DNA of 35,938 nt from Fen-1038 sp042408355 (GCA_042408355.1 JBHORD010000098.1:1-35938); one strand, 5' to 3'. Positions 17,337-25,745 are shown, counted from the first letter of the stretch. Numbers and translations are program-made. Notes: generated by a model from the sequence alone, not told the origin.

Positions 17337-18098
17337 TTAATACTTTTCCTTCAGCGCGTTCACGGGCAAAGTAATCAATCCCTCCTGCTTGTGACCCACG
17401 TGCATCACATCCGCAGGCTTCTCGGTTGCAAGCCAGGCCGTGTACGCCGCCGCCAGCGCGTCCAATTGCGCGGGCTTGTGCACCAATTCCATCGGCAGAT
17501 GTCCGTTCAACAAGCGGCGTCGCGTGATCTCTTCAAAGAAAATCATCGGGTCGCTGATGTGGAGTCCGCGTTCGTGCAGGATCAGCCCGCGCTGGAGGCG
17601 CCCCTCCAAAGTCCGCGCGGGAAGCGGGACTCTGTCAAGCAGAACGCAGAAGCAGGCGTGCGGATTCGTCTCCAGCCAGCGATGCGGCGCGTCTGATTCG
17701 GGATACGGCTTGAATCCCTGCTTCGATAATTTTTTATACAAGGCGAAGCCGGTCCTGACCCAGGCCGGGCACAGCGATTCCTTCGCCTCCGTCTTGCGGA
17801 CGGCGATGCCGCGGGTGCGCAATTCATATTCCGCGGCGCGCATATCAAAATCATGCGTCTGGCGCGGCGTCAGGCTTTGTTTGCTTGAATCTTTTTTGAT
17901 AATCCCATGATTGACTTGCGACGGCGCGTTGACCGCGACCGTCACGGAATCTTGTCCGGCGAGAAAAGCGGCGGCATCGTCCAGTTCCGCGTCCGCCAGC
18001 GCGACGAGATTCAACTCGCGATCCAGCGCGGCATACGTCAATGCCTTGTGATTGGAAGCCACCTCAACGCCAACGAAAACCGAATTTGCAAAAAGCAT
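17337..18098 (-). CDS. DUF429 family protein, putative nuclease-like fold
   Basis: The 253-aa protein begins with a beta-strand block (VFVGVEVASNHKALTYAALD) and continues with VAVNAPSQVN, RAAEYELRTRGI and LETNPHACFCVLL, matching the DUF429 layout. DUF429 proteins are predicted to adopt an RNase H-like fold and are often called putative nucleases; activity is not established for this group. The first acidic position is Glu (VGVEVAS) where many members have Asp. The gene is convergent with the CHAT gene (109-base gap) and divergent from the thioredoxin gene. Confidence 0.75.
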   Translation of the reverse strand: MLFANSVFVGVEVASNHKALTYAALDRELNLVALADAELDDAAAFLAGQDSVTVAVNAPSQVNHGIIKKDSSKQSLTPRQTHDFDMRAAEYELRTRGIAVRKTEAKESLCPAWVRTGFALYKKLSKQGFKPYPESDAPHRWLETNPHACFCVLLDRVPLPARTLEGRLQRGLILHERGLHISDPMIFFEEITRRRLLNGHLPMELVHKPAQLDALAAAYTAWLATEKPADVMHVGHKQEGLITLPVNALKEKY

Positions 18099-18154
18099 AG
18101 TAAGATATGGGCAAGTTCAATGAACAATATGAGTATAGAGCAAAAAGGACAGTA

Positions 18155-18709
18155 ATGCAACCAATCTACCGACGCATTCTTTACGGGTTCATTCTTCTGG
18201 CGGGTCTGGCATGGATCTTCGCCAGCGCCGACAAAACCGGCGCGTCCACCGCGGGACGCATCCCCGCGCCGCAAAAAGGCTTCCTTGCGCCGGACTTTAC
18301 ATTGAAGACGCCGACCGGTCAAACGTACACGCTCTCTCAGCTCAAAGGCAAAGCGGTGCTGGTCAATATTTGGGCTACGTGGTGTCCGCCCTGCCGCGCC
18401 GAGATGCCCGGCATCCAGAAGTTTTATCAGCAATATCAAAGTCAGGGATTGGTTGTATTGGGCGTCAACGCCACCGCGCAGGACAACCCGCTGGATATCG
18501 TCCCCTTCGTCACGCAATACGGACTCACCTTCCCCATTCTGCTCGACGAAACGGGCGAGCTGGGCAATAAATACAATCTGCGCTCATTGCCGTCCAGCTT
18601 CTTCATCAACCGCGACGGAACGATTGCGGACGTGGTCATCGGCGGACCGATGTCCGACGCCCTGCTTCAAACCGATATCGAGGCAATCCTGAAAAGCCCT
18701 GCAAATTGA
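18155..18709 (+). CDS. TlpA/ResA-like membrane-anchored thioredoxin
   Basis: I start at 18155 because AAGGA lies 6 bases upstream; an in-frame ATG at 18107 would add 16 polar residues before the membrane segment. The 184-aa protein has an N-terminal hydrophobic signal anchor (about 8-24) and a redoxin domain (42-180) with the active site WCPPC (Cys77, Cys80) and a cis-Pro loop (LRSLPSSF, Pro146). TlpA/ResA proteins reduce disulfides of exported proteins, classically cytochrome c maturation partners, on the outer face of the membrane. No cytochrome maturation gene is in the window, so the partner is unknown. Confidence 0.9.
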   Translation: MQPIYRRILYGFILLAGLAWIFASADKTGASTAGRIPAPQKGFLAPDFTLKTPTGQTYTLSQLKGKAVLVNIWATWCPPCRAEMPGIQKFYQQYQSQGLVVLGVNATAQDNPLDIVPFVTQYGLTFPILLDETGELGNKYNLRSLPSSFFINRDGTIADVVIGGPMSDALLQTDIEAILKSPAN

Positions 18710-18751
18710 CGTCATTGCGAGGCATGGCTTTTCCTCAAAGTCAGGAATTTC

Positions 18752-18839
18752 AAACCTTCAAACCTTCAAACCTTCGAACCTTCAAACCTTCAAACCTTCG
18801 AACCTTCAAACCTTCGAACCTTCAAACCTTCAAACCTTC
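18752..18839. repeat. Eleven tandem copies of an 8-bp unit (AAACCTTC / GAACCTTC)
   Basis: Exactly eleven contiguous octamers fill 88 bases, seven or more reading AAACCTTC and the rest GAACCTTC. The order of first bases is A A A G A A G A G A A. The array lies between the thioredoxin stop and the Lgt-like start, ending 15 bases before that ATG. It may vary in copy number by slippage and could alter expression of the downstream gene. No coding role is apparent. Confidence 0.95.
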
Positions 18840-18854
18840 AAACACCTATAAACC

Positions 18855-19727
18855 ATGATACTTGACTTGTTCCGCAACCTCTTCGCCCCGCCCCGTGATT
18901 TGATCCTTCTCGTCGCCGCCGCATGGATCGGCATGTCGCTCGCCGAAAAACGCGCGGCGCGTTCTCACACCGACAAATCACTTCTGAACAATCTGATTTT
19001 TTATGGCATCCTGGCATATCTGCTGGGCGGCCGCATCTTTTACGCGCTCGAACATTTATCCGCGTTCGCTCAAAGTCCGCTCAGTTTGATTTCTCTCAAC
19101 ACGTCCGCCTTTGACAACTGGGGCGCATTGGCCGCCGCGTTGATCGCCGGATTCGTTTACGGTCAACGTAAAGGCATGTTATTCTGGCCGGCGCTGGATG
19201 CGCTGACGCCGTTCTTCGCTCTGCTTGCGATCGGCATCGGATTCTCGCATCTCGCTTCGGGCGCGGCATTTGGACGCGAAACCGCCGCGCCGTGGGGAAT
19301 CTATCTATGGGGCGCAACCCGACAGCCGACTCAAATCTACGAGATCATCGCTTCGCTCCTGACCTTCGGCGTGATCTGGTTCAAAAAAGCGGATTCCAAA
19401 CCCGGCGCCGATTTCCTGCTCTTCGCCGCGCTGACGTCCGCCAGCCGGCTCGTCATTGAAGGCTTTCGCGGCGACAGCACGCTCATCCTCGGCGGAATCC
19501 GCTCGGCGCAAGTCATCGCGTGGCTGATATTGGCAGTCTCGCTCGTCGCTTTGGAATTATTGAAGCCGCGCCCGGCCCCGATGACAGTCGCTTCTGAACA
19601 AGTTGTTGCGGCGGTCGAAGCCGGACCTCAAAAAGGAGCGAAACGTAAAGCGTCAACAACTGTCAAGAAGACAACGCCAAGCACAACAAAATCTGCAACC
19701 TTAAAACGAAAATCATCCAAAGGATAA
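18855..19727 (+). CDS. Divergent Lgt-like (prolipoprotein diacylglyceryl transferase family) membrane protein
   Basis: The 290-aa protein has about seven hydrophobic segments and several Lgt landmarks: GGRIFY near 55, a SGAAFGRETAAPWGI block near 135-150 corresponding to the Lgt signature, RQPTQIYEI near 155, and RLVIEGFRGDS near 205. The last block matches the Arg...Glu pair needed in E. coli Lgt (R239/E243). The loop where E. coli has the essential His103 reads NWGALAA, so that His seems absent. The enzyme may therefore be altered or act on another lipid. The C-terminal 45 residues are Lys/Thr/Ser-rich and look disordered. Lgt attaches diacylglycerol to lipoprotein cysteines; lipoproteins are encoded nearby. 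Confidence 0.75.
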   Translation: MILDLFRNLFAPPRDLILLVAAAWIGMSLAEKRAARSHTDKSLLNNLIFYGILAYLLGGRIFYALEHLSAFAQSPLSLISLNTSAFDNWGALAAALIAGFVYGQRKGMLFWPALDALTPFFALLAIGIGFSHLASGAAFGRETAAPWGIYLWGATRQPTQIYEIIASLLTFGVIWFKKADSKPGADFLLFAALTSASRLVIEGFRGDSTLILGGIRSAQVIAWLILAVSLVALELLKPRPAPMTVASEQVVAAVEAGPQKGAKRKASTTVKKTTPSTTKSATLKRKSSKG

Positions 19728-19753
19728 GCAACGCTTGCCCCATATTGGCGCGA

Positions 19754-19788
19754 AAATTCCCGACCCGATGAGGGCGGGAATTTGTTTT
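19754..19788 (+). terminator. Intrinsic terminator after the Lgt-like gene
   Basis: AAATTCCCG (19754-19762) pairs with CGGGAATTT (19775-19783), and inner CCC/GGG extends the stem. GTTTT follows on the plus strand. It sits 27 bases after the Lgt-like stop and just before the convergent phenylalanine hydroxylase stop, so it may work in both directions. Confidence 0.7.
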
Positions 19789-19820
19789 ATCCTCATTTCT
19801 AAAACTGGCTGGATTCGCGG

Positions 19821-20843
19821 CTAATCCTTTTCATTTCTCATCGCAATCGGCTTCAAGTACGAATCGAGCAGGGCATCCATCTGCTCGAACGACTCGCAGA
19901 CGAAGAACATCGGGTTGAACGCGTAGACCGTTTTGGGGATCAGGGCAATCGTCTCGATATCGAACGGCGCGATGATCACCTCGCCGCCAAAATATTTATC
20001 GCGGGAGATGCCCAGTTTCTCGTACAAGGCGCGCACAACGTTCCAGCCATTTTCCTGCGAGGACATCTGTCCCTGCCTGTGCAGGTTGTTCACGCCTTCG
20101 ATGATGCGGCGAATATCGTCCTTGTGTTTCAGGAAATTTTCCTGAATTTGTTCAAAGACATCGCCTGTGTAATCAATCACGCCATCGCGCCCCAGCCGGT
20201 AGAATTCCATGATCGTGTTCGTGAGTTCGGCGCGGCCCGAGATCGTCCCGGCGCCGAAAACTTTCAGGCGGTTATCTTCGATCACCAATCCGAACTCGGT
20301 GCTGTACCACGCCAGGCGTTTGATGACTTCTTTCTCGTCCGGCGTCGCCTTCATGTACGCGGGCGCAAATTTGTCTTCGATGCGCGCATAAAATTCCTGA
20401 GTCAAATAGGGAAGATGCCCGAAAATATCATGGAACATATCCGGCTCGGGCGTGAACTCCATTTGATCGCGCGTGCGCAAATAATCGGTGATCAGAAAAA
20501 CGCGCTGGGCGAATTTCCTGTACCAATCGTCGGCAAGTGTGTAGCGCACCGCCGTCCGCTCGATGCGCCATCCGGTGCGCGGCGTGATGTGTTCATTGAG
20601 ATGCGCCACGGTCGGGATGTGAAACGGATCGAGCTGCAGAAGCGTCAAGCCGTGCTTGTATTCTTTGCAAATATGTTCAAGCAAATAAGGCTGATGAATT
20701 CCCGCAAACAGGTCGGCCCAAATTGCATGTTGTTCATCGGTGAAATTGATCTCTTGAGTCTGAGCCGTATATTCCCGGTTCGGATCAAGATGCTGTTCGG
20801 CGATATCACCCGTGTAGATTGGTGAAGATTGAGCTTTGGTCAT
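19821..20843 (-). CDS. phhA: Biopterin-dependent aromatic amino acid hydroxylase (phenylalanine 4-monooxygenase)
   Basis: The 340-aa protein carries the diagnostic iron site of aromatic amino acid hydroxylases: PEPDMFHDIFGHLP gives His138 and His143, and WYSTEFGL gives Glu183. It converts phenylalanine to tyrosine using O2 and a tetrahydropterin. The length suits the bacterial catalytic domain with no regulatory ACT domain. A GAGAGGTG ribosome site precedes the ATG. It is divergent from a pteridine-reductase-like gene followed by folB and folK, with folE close by, so the locus can supply the pterin cofactor. Tryptophan or tyrosine hydroxylase activity cannot be excluded. No pterin-carbinolamine dehydratase gene is visible in the window. 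Confidence 0.92.
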   Translation of the reverse strand: MTKAQSSPIYTGDIAEQHLDPNREYTAQTQEINFTDEQHAIWADLFAGIHQPYLLEHICKEYKHGLTLLQLDPFHIPTVAHLNEHITPRTGWRIERTAVRYTLADDWYRKFAQRVFLITDYLRTRDQMEFTPEPDMFHDIFGHLPYLTQEFYARIEDKFAPAYMKATPDEKEVIKRLAWYSTEFGLVIEDNRLKVFGAGTISGRAELTNTIMEFYRLGRDGVIDYTGDVFEQIQENFLKHKDDIRRIIEGVNNLHRQGQMSSQENGWNVVRALYEKLGISRDKYFGGEVIIAPFDIETIALIPKTVYAFNPMFFVCESFEQMDALLDSYLKPIAMRNEKD

Positions 20844-20997
20844 AATTTACACCTCTCTTCAGAAGATTTTATGCGATGATATTGCCTCGATGCCAAAAGA
20901 TATTATCACTTCCCAAAACACGCGTCAAGAATTGGACAATTCTGGTCGGTTTTTAGAAGCCGTGCGGTTTGACGAGTGATGATAAAATTTTCAAGTC

Positions 20998-21732
20998 ATG
21001 CAGACAAACGACGCCCTTCATGGAAAATTGATACTGGTTACGGGCGCGGCGCGCCGTGTCGGAAGGATACTGGCATTGGCTTCCGCGCGCGCGGGGGCGG
21101 ATGTGATCATCCATTACGGAAATTCAAAATCCGAGGCGGACAAAACGAGAGAAGAAATCGCATCCCTCGGACGAAAGGCGTGGACCGTTCGATCTGATTT
21201 GAGCCGCGCCGACGAGGCCGCCGCCCTGATTTCGCAAGCAAACCAAATCGGCAGGCTGTACGCGTTGGTCAACAGCGCCGCCATTTTTCAACCGCTGACG
21301 ATCCAGGAAACCAAGGTATCAGATTGGGAACGACATCTGGCAATCAACCTGACCGCGCCGTTTCTTTTGAGTCAGGCGTTTGCCAGGCAAATCGGAACGG
21401 GTCATGGCCGCATCATCAACATTCTCGATTGGCGCGCATTGAGGCCGGGCGCAGATCATTTTCCTTACACGGTCAGCAAAGCCGCGCTGGCCGCGCTGAC
21501 AAAATCGCTGGCGGTCGCGCTCGCTCCGAATATTTCGGTCAACGGTCTGGCGCTGGGCGCGGTCCTGCCGCCATCGGATCAACCTGTGAGCGAAGATTTT
21601 TTGAACAGCATCCCCGCACAACGCTGGAGCGAAAAAAAAGAACTTGAAGAGGCGCTGATCTTTTTATTGACGGGACCAGGCTATATCACCGGCGAGATCA
21701 TCCATTTAGACGGCGGCCGCCATCTCGTCTAG
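20998..21732 (+). CDS. Pteridine-reductase-like short-chain dehydrogenase (PTR1/FolM type)
   Basis: The 244-aa SDR protein has the NADPH-binding TGAARRVGR (15-23), whose Arg is typical of pteridine reductases, and YTVSK (Tyr157, Lys161). Where ordinary SDRs have a catalytic Ser, it has Asp144 in INILDW, exactly 13 residues before the Tyr, as in trypanosomatid PTR1 (Asp181/Tyr194). This supports reduction of dihydropterins to tetrahydropterins, the cofactor of the divergent hydroxylase. The folB ribosome site AGGAGG overlaps its stop codon, so the genes form an operon. Other SDR functions remain possible. Confidence 0.85.
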   Translation: MQTNDALHGKLILVTGAARRVGRILALASARAGADVIIHYGNSKSEADKTREEIASLGRKAWTVRSDLSRADEAAALISQANQIGRLYALVNSAAIFQPLTIQETKVSDWERHLAINLTAPFLLSQAFARQIGTGHGRIINILDWRALRPGADHFPYTVSKAALAALTKSLAVALAPNISVNGLALGAVLPPSDQPVSEDFLNSIPAQRWSEKKELEEALIFLLTGPGYITGEIIHLDGGRHLV

Positions 21733-21740
21733 GAGGAACG

Positions 21741-22097
21741 ATGGACAAAGTCATCATCAAGGATTTGGTCGCGCGCGGCATCATCGGCATCAACGATTGG
21801 GAGCGCGAAAAGCCGCAGGAGATCCGCATCAACATCACGGTCTTCACCGATACGCGCCGCGCCGCGGAAACGGACAGCATCGAAGATTGCGTCAATTATC
21901 GGACGCTGGCAAAGAAGGCGCAGGCTCACGCCGAAACTGCCAAACGGCTGACTGTGGAAGCGCTGGCGAATGATCTTGCCGGAATTTGTTTGCAGGAGAA
22001 AGGCGTCGAGAAGGTCATCGTTCGCGTCGAAAAACCGGGGGCCGTGCGATTCGCCGAATCGGTCGGCGTGGAAGTCGAACGCAGACGCGGCGCCTGA
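21741..22097 (+). CDS. folB: Dihydroneopterin aldolase (or FolX-type epimerase)
   Basis: The 118-aa product matches the FolB/FolX tunnelling fold: VIIKDLVARGIIGINDWER at the N-terminus, EDCVNYRTLAKKA (the active-site region with Tyr) around 47-60, TVEALANDLA, and VRVEKPGAVRFAESVGVEV at the end. FolB splits dihydroneopterin to 6-hydroxymethyl-dihydropterin in folate synthesis; FolX epimerises the triphosphate for tetrahydromonapterin. Its neighbour folK favours FolB. A strong AGGAGG lies 6 bases before the ATG. Confidence 0.9.
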   Translation: MDKVIIKDLVARGIIGINDWEREKPQEIRINITVFTDTRRAAETDSIEDCVNYRTLAKKAQAHAETAKRLTVEALANDLAGICLQEKGVEKVIVRVEKPGAVRFAESVGVEVERRRGA

Positions 22098-22126
22098 CAC
22101 ACAGACTGCCTGCGGCGAGGATTGAT

Positions 22127-22651
22127 TTGCTTCGGGTGTATTTGAGCATCGGCTCCAATATCCAGCCGGAAACCAATCTGCCAAAAGCCGTTGAGCTGTT
22201 AAAAGGCTTTGGAATCGTTCGGGCGGTTTCAAGCGCGTGGGAATCTCACGCGGTCGGCGCAGCGGGTCAGCCGGATTATTTGAACGCATGCGTCTGGCTG
22301 GAAACGCCATTGTCCCGCGGCGACTTGAAGGAAAAATTGATTCGGCCAATCGAAGCCGCGCTGGGAAGACGGCGAACGCCGGATAAAAATGCGCCGCGCA
22401 CGATTGATCTCGATTTGATACTTGTGAACGAGGAGCCGGTCAATCTGGAAAAATGGGAGTACCCGTTCGTCATCGTGCCGCTGGCGGAACTGGCGCCGGA
22501 TATTATTCATCCCATCGCGCGCAAAAAAATAATCCAGGTCGCGGAAGAGATGCGTTCCGAAACCTGGATGGTAAAACGTCCTGAAATCTTGAAGCCGGCA
22601 GGGGCAGATCTTAAACGCGAAGGACCCAGGACGAACAAAGACAAAATATAA
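22127..22651 (+). CDS. folK: 2-amino-4-hydroxy-6-hydroxymethyldihydropteridine pyrophosphokinase
   Basis: HPPK transfers pyrophosphate from ATP to 6-hydroxymethyl-dihydropterin. The family hallmarks are present: LSIGSNIQPETN at the N-terminus and RRRTPDKNAPRTIDLDLIL at about 82-100, with the Asp pair that binds magnesium. No ATG fits the homologous N-terminus; I choose TTG at 22127, with GCGAGGA about 5 bases upstream, giving 174 aa. GTG at 22136 is an alternative. An upstream ATG at 21986 would add 47 residues overlapping folB in another frame and is unlikely. The last 20 residues are polar and not part of the HPPK domain. Confidence 0.9.
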   Translation: MLRVYLSIGSNIQPETNLPKAVELLKGFGIVRAVSSAWESHAVGAAGQPDYLNACVWLETPLSRGDLKEKLIRPIEAALGRRRTPDKNAPRTIDLDLILVNEEPVNLEKWEYPFVIVPLAELAPDIIHPIARKKIIQVAEEMRSETWMVKRPEILKPAGADLKREGPRTNKDKI

Positions 22652-22715
22652 AATTCGACATTACAGGCTTCCTTCGCGGCCGGCGTGTACCTTGCGTTTA
22701 GAAATGTCTTCTCCG

Positions 22716-23351
22716 CTAAATCTGAAGCGGACCGGCGCCGCGGCTGATATTATCCAGAAATTCCTGCCGCGTCGCCGGGTTGTTGCGGAATGCGCCGTGC
22801 ATCGCAGAAGTTGTCATACGCGCGTCGTGCTTTTTCACGCCGCGCATCATCGAACAAAGGTGTAATCCCTCGACCACAACCGCCACGCCCTGCGGTTCAA
22901 GCAGTTTTTGGAGCAGGTCCGCGATTTGGCGCGTCATCCGTTCCTGGACCTGCAGGCGGCGCGCGTACATATCCACGATGCGCGGGATCTTTGAAAGCCC
23001 GATCACCTTTCCACGCGGAATGTATGCTACATGAGCCCTTCCCAAAAACGGAAGCAAGTGATGTTCGCACAGACTGTAAAACTCGATGTCGCGGACGATC
23101 ACCATTTCATCATACGTAATATTGAACAGCGCCCCATTGACGATCTTCTCCGGGTCGGCATAATAACCGCTCAACAGCTCCGTATACATGCGCGCCACGC
23201 GCCGGGGCGTATTCTTGAGACCTTCGCGTTCGGGTCTTTCGCCCAATGCCCGCAGCAATTGCAAGACAGCGTCTTCAGATGCGGGTAAATCCACACCGCT
23301 CTGAGTCAAACTGACATCCGAGACTTCATCATCAAAATCCAAATTTTCCAT
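22716..23351 (-). CDS. folE: GTP cyclohydrolase I
   Basis: The 211-aa protein makes dihydroneopterin triphosphate from GTP, the first step to folate and tetrahydropterins. Zinc ligands are Cys95 and His98 (CEHHLLPF) and Cys166 (LHLCSMMRG), as in the E. coli enzyme. VDMYARRLQVQERMTRQIA is the conserved helix, and the GLKNTPRRVA block is present near residue 44. GGAGAA precedes the ATG. It converges on folK, and with folB, folK and the PTR1-like reductase it makes a near-complete pterin set. Downstream of hpf on the same strand with a 70-base gap that contains a GC-rich hairpin. Confidence 0.95.
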   Translation of the reverse strand: MENLDFDDEVSDVSLTQSGVDLPASEDAVLQLLRALGERPEREGLKNTPRRVARMYTELLSGYYADPEKIVNGALFNITYDEMVIVRDIEFYSLCEHHLLPFLGRAHVAYIPRGKVIGLSKIPRIVDMYARRLQVQERMTRQIADLLQKLLEPQGVAVVVEGLHLCSMMRGVKKHDARMTTSAMHGAFRNNPATRQEFLDNISRGAGPLQI

Positions 23352-23421
23352 TTATTCTCCGACACGGCTGGCCCGACAATTCGCCGGGCCAGCAGAAATG
23401 ACTTGACGTTCAATCGAATTT

Positions 23422-23988
23422 TTATCCGATCTCAGGCTCAATCAGCCCATAAGAGCCGTCGCGGCGGCGATACAGCACGTTGATCTTGCCGGTCTCGGCA
23501 TTGTAAAAGATAAAGAAATTGTCGTGGCCGAGCAGGTTCATTTGCTCGAGCGCCTCCAGTTCGTTCATGGGCAGGATGCGAAACTGTTTGCGCTTTACGA
23601 TCAACGGCGGCAATTCGCCTGTCTCATCTGCCGGGGCTTCCTCTTCGACCGCTTCCGCCGCGGAACGGCCGTCGCCGCGGCCATGATAATGCTTGCCTTT
23701 GTAACGTTCCATTTGGCGTTGCAGCTTTTCCAGCGCGCTATCGAAGGCGGCAAGGATTTCGTCGGCGCGCTCCTCCGTTCGCAGGAGCAGGCCCTTGCCT
23801 CGCGCCGTAATCTGGGCCACATTTCTATCGTTGGCGTTGCGCGCTGATTTGTGATGCGTCAACTCAATGAACGCCTCTTCGATGACTGGAAGATAATGGT
23901 CAAGCTTCCCGGCCCTTTCTTCCACATGCTTCTTGATGCGATCTGTCAATCGGATGTTACGGGCCTGAACGTCCACTTTGGTTGCCAT
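23422..23988 (-). CDS. hpf: Ribosome hibernation promoting factor, long form
   Basis: The start at 23988 gives MATKVDVQARN and has AGGAGG 4 bases upstream; a further ATG at 24033 is in frame but lacks such a site. The 188-aa protein has the N-terminal S30AE ribosome-binding domain (1-105) and the C-terminal domain (about 130-188: IVKRKQFRILPMNELEALEQM, FFIFYNAETGKINVLYRRRDGSYGLIEPE). The latter dimerises 70S ribosomes into 100S particles in long-form HPF proteins. It stores ribosomes under stress. It lies 41 bases after the ComF-family gene and may be read from the pilus operon as well as from its own promoter. Confidence 0.93.
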   Translation of the reverse strand: MATKVDVQARNIRLTDRIKKHVEERAGKLDHYLPVIEEAFIELTHHKSARNANDRNVAQITARGKGLLLRTEERADEILAAFDSALEKLQRQMERYKGKHYHGRGDGRSAAEAVEEEAPADETGELPPLIVKRKQFRILPMNELEALEQMNLLGHDNFFIFYNAETGKINVLYRRRDGSYGLIEPEIG

Positions 23989-24029
23989 AGGGCCTCCTTG
24001 TAAAGTATTGTGGGTGCAGACCAAACAAC

Positions 24030-24794
24030 TCACGCGCTGATAAAACCATGACGAGCCAGCGCGCGAGACACCGTCAAAGCAAAAACGTCCCGCGCCCCGG
24101 CGGCATACAACGCCTCGGCGCAGGACGAAAGGGTGGAACCGGTAGTAGCAACATCATCCATCAATAATACTGTACGATTGATGACTCGCTTTGGTTTTGC
24201 CTGGAAGGCCTCGCGAACATTCTCGCGGCGTTCCAGTTTTGTCAGCCCGACTTGAGAGCGGGTTTCGCGAACCCGGATGAGCGCGTCGGTCTCAAAATCA
24301 ATCTTCATCGCCATTGCCAGCGGACGCGCAATCAACGCAACCTGATTATAACCCCGCTCCTGCAAACGTTTTTGCCCCAGCGGGACAGGCACGATAAGAT
24401 CAATCGGCCAGTTCAACGCGGCGACGAAGCCGGACAAGGGCGCGGCCAGCGCGTCGCCCAGGCCAAGATCGCGGCGATACTTGAGACGATGAAGCGCATT
24501 GCGCACCGGCGCGTCAAATACGGACCAGGAGCGGAGTGCGCGAAATCGAGGCCGCGCCCGCTGACAGTCCGCGCACGGACCCGGCGCATCAACCGGGATT
24601 CCGCAAATTTCGCAGAGCGGTTCCTGGAGATGAACAACGCTGCGCCGGCAATCGTCGCACCAGCGCGAACCGGCTTTGCCGCATCCGCCGCACCTCGGCG
24701 GAAAAAGCAAATCCAGCCCGGCCCAAACGGACCGATATAAAGAATACGTGATCGGGAATCCGGCCACAGAAAAGCCCCCGCCATCGAATATCAA
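24030..24794 (-). CDS. ComF family phosphoribosyltransferase-like protein
   Basis: The 254-aa protein has a double zinc module with eight cysteines (Cys35, 38, 46, 49, 61, 64, 74, 77), then a PRTase fold with the PRPP loop VLLMDDVATTGSTLS at about 207-221. ComF proteins support DNA uptake by natural transformation and possibly nucleotide salvage. The start overlaps the tadC stop (ATGA), so it is coupled to the pilus genes. This placement is suggestive because Tad-type pili can take part in DNA uptake in some bacteria. Confidence 0.9.
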   Translation of the reverse strand: MIFDGGGFSVAGFPITYSLYRSVWAGLDLLFPPRCGGCGKAGSRWCDDCRRSVVHLQEPLCEICGIPVDAPGPCADCQRARPRFRALRSWSVFDAPVRNALHRLKYRRDLGLGDALAAPLSGFVAALNWPIDLIVPVPLGQKRLQERGYNQVALIARPLAMAMKIDFETDALIRVRETRSQVGLTKLERRENVREAFQAKPKRVINRTVLLMDDVATTGSTLSSCAEALYAAGARDVFALTVSRALARHGFISA

Positions 24795-25744
24795 CGCAAT
24801 GCGCCGAGCGTCTTGGAAATTTGAATGCCAGCCGGGCCCAAAAGGATGATGAAGATGGAGGGGAAAATCAACAGCGCCAGAGGAACAATCATCTTGATCG
24901 GCGCTTGATGCGCCTCCTCTTCGGCGCGCTGGCGGCGCTTGACGCGCATCTGGTCCGATTGAATGCGGAGGACCTTTGCCAAACTCACACCCAGGATTTC
25001 GCTTTGAATCACCGCCGCGACAAAACTGGTCATCTCAGGAATGCCAATTCGCTCAGCCATATCACGCAATGCGTCGCGCCGCGGCTTTCCCAGTTGAACC
25101 TCGCGGATGGCGCGTAAAAACGCAATCGAAAGTTCATTCTGCCATTTTTCGCTGACTTTCGACATGGCCGCTTCAAAGCCCAAGCCCGCTTCCACGCAAA
25201 TCGTCAACAGGTCCAGGGCGTCTGGCATGGCTTTACGAATCTCTTTTTGGCGCGCGTTGATGCGGCCCTGAAGCCATAGTTGTGGAAAGAAAAAGCCAAG
25301 CAGGGTAAAAGCGCCGACAACCAACGCGATGCGGCCAAAAGACCAGCTCTTAGCCAATATGCCGACCATCAAAAGCAGGCCGCCGAAGACAGCCGCGACG
25401 ATGAAGCGCGAGGCCAAAAATGTGGAGGCGTCAATGCGGCCGGGGTTGCCGGCCAATTCCAGCTTCTTATTGGTATCTTCGAGAACTTTCTGGGGCGTAA
25501 AACGCGTGGAAAGTTCGCCGATGCGCCGCAGGAGCGGAAGCACGACGCGCTGGCTGAACGGTTGTTGCAATTCGATCTGCTCAAGGGAGGAAACCACATC
25601 GCCGCGTTGAGTCGCCTCAGCCAGGCGCGCCATCAACGGGTCTTCCTCTTGTGTAATTTGCGAAGTTCGCAAGCCGGCCACAATCAAAAGCGCGGCGCCG
25701 ATGATGATCACAATCCCCACGATGGCAATGATAAGGATGTTCAT
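24791..25744 (-). CDS. tadC: Tad pilus inner-membrane platform protein TadC
   Basis: I start at 25744 (MNILIIAIVG), with GAGGTG upstream inside the tadB end; an in-frame ATG at 25765 overlaps tadB and is less likely. The 317-aa protein has an N-terminal helix, two central helices and a type II secretion system F domain (about 160-290, EAGLGFEAAMSKVSEKW), ending in a last helix. With TadB it forms the membrane platform that the TadA motor drives to assemble Flp pilin. It begins 1 base before the tadB stop. Confidence 0.92.
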   Translation of the reverse strand: MNILIIAIVGIVIIIGAALLIVAGLRTSQITQEEDPLMARLAEATQRGDVVSSLEQIELQQPFSQRVVLPLLRRIGELSTRFTPQKVLEDTNKKLELAGNPGRIDASTFLASRFIVAAVFGGLLLMVGILAKSWSFGRIALVVGAFTLLGFFFPQLWLQGRINARQKEIRKAMPDALDLLTICVEAGLGFEAAMSKVSEKWQNELSIAFLRAIREVQLGKPRRDALRDMAERIGIPEMTSFVAAVIQSEILGVSLAKVLRIQSDQMRVKRRQRAEEEAHQAPIKMIVPLALLIFPSIFIILLGPAGIQISKTLGALR

Positions 25745-25745
25745 G

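Noticed and set aside
18752..18839. Possible CRISPR array
   Set aside because: The units are 8 bp and contiguous with no spacers; this is a simple tandem repeat.
20079..20825. A 248-codon plus-strand open frame
   Set aside because: Antisense to phhA, which carries the full iron-binding motif set.
23367..23393. Terminator between hpf and folE
   Set aside because: The 9-bp GCTGGCCCG/CGGGCCAGC stem is strong, but no T-run follows on either strand, so I do not call it a terminator.
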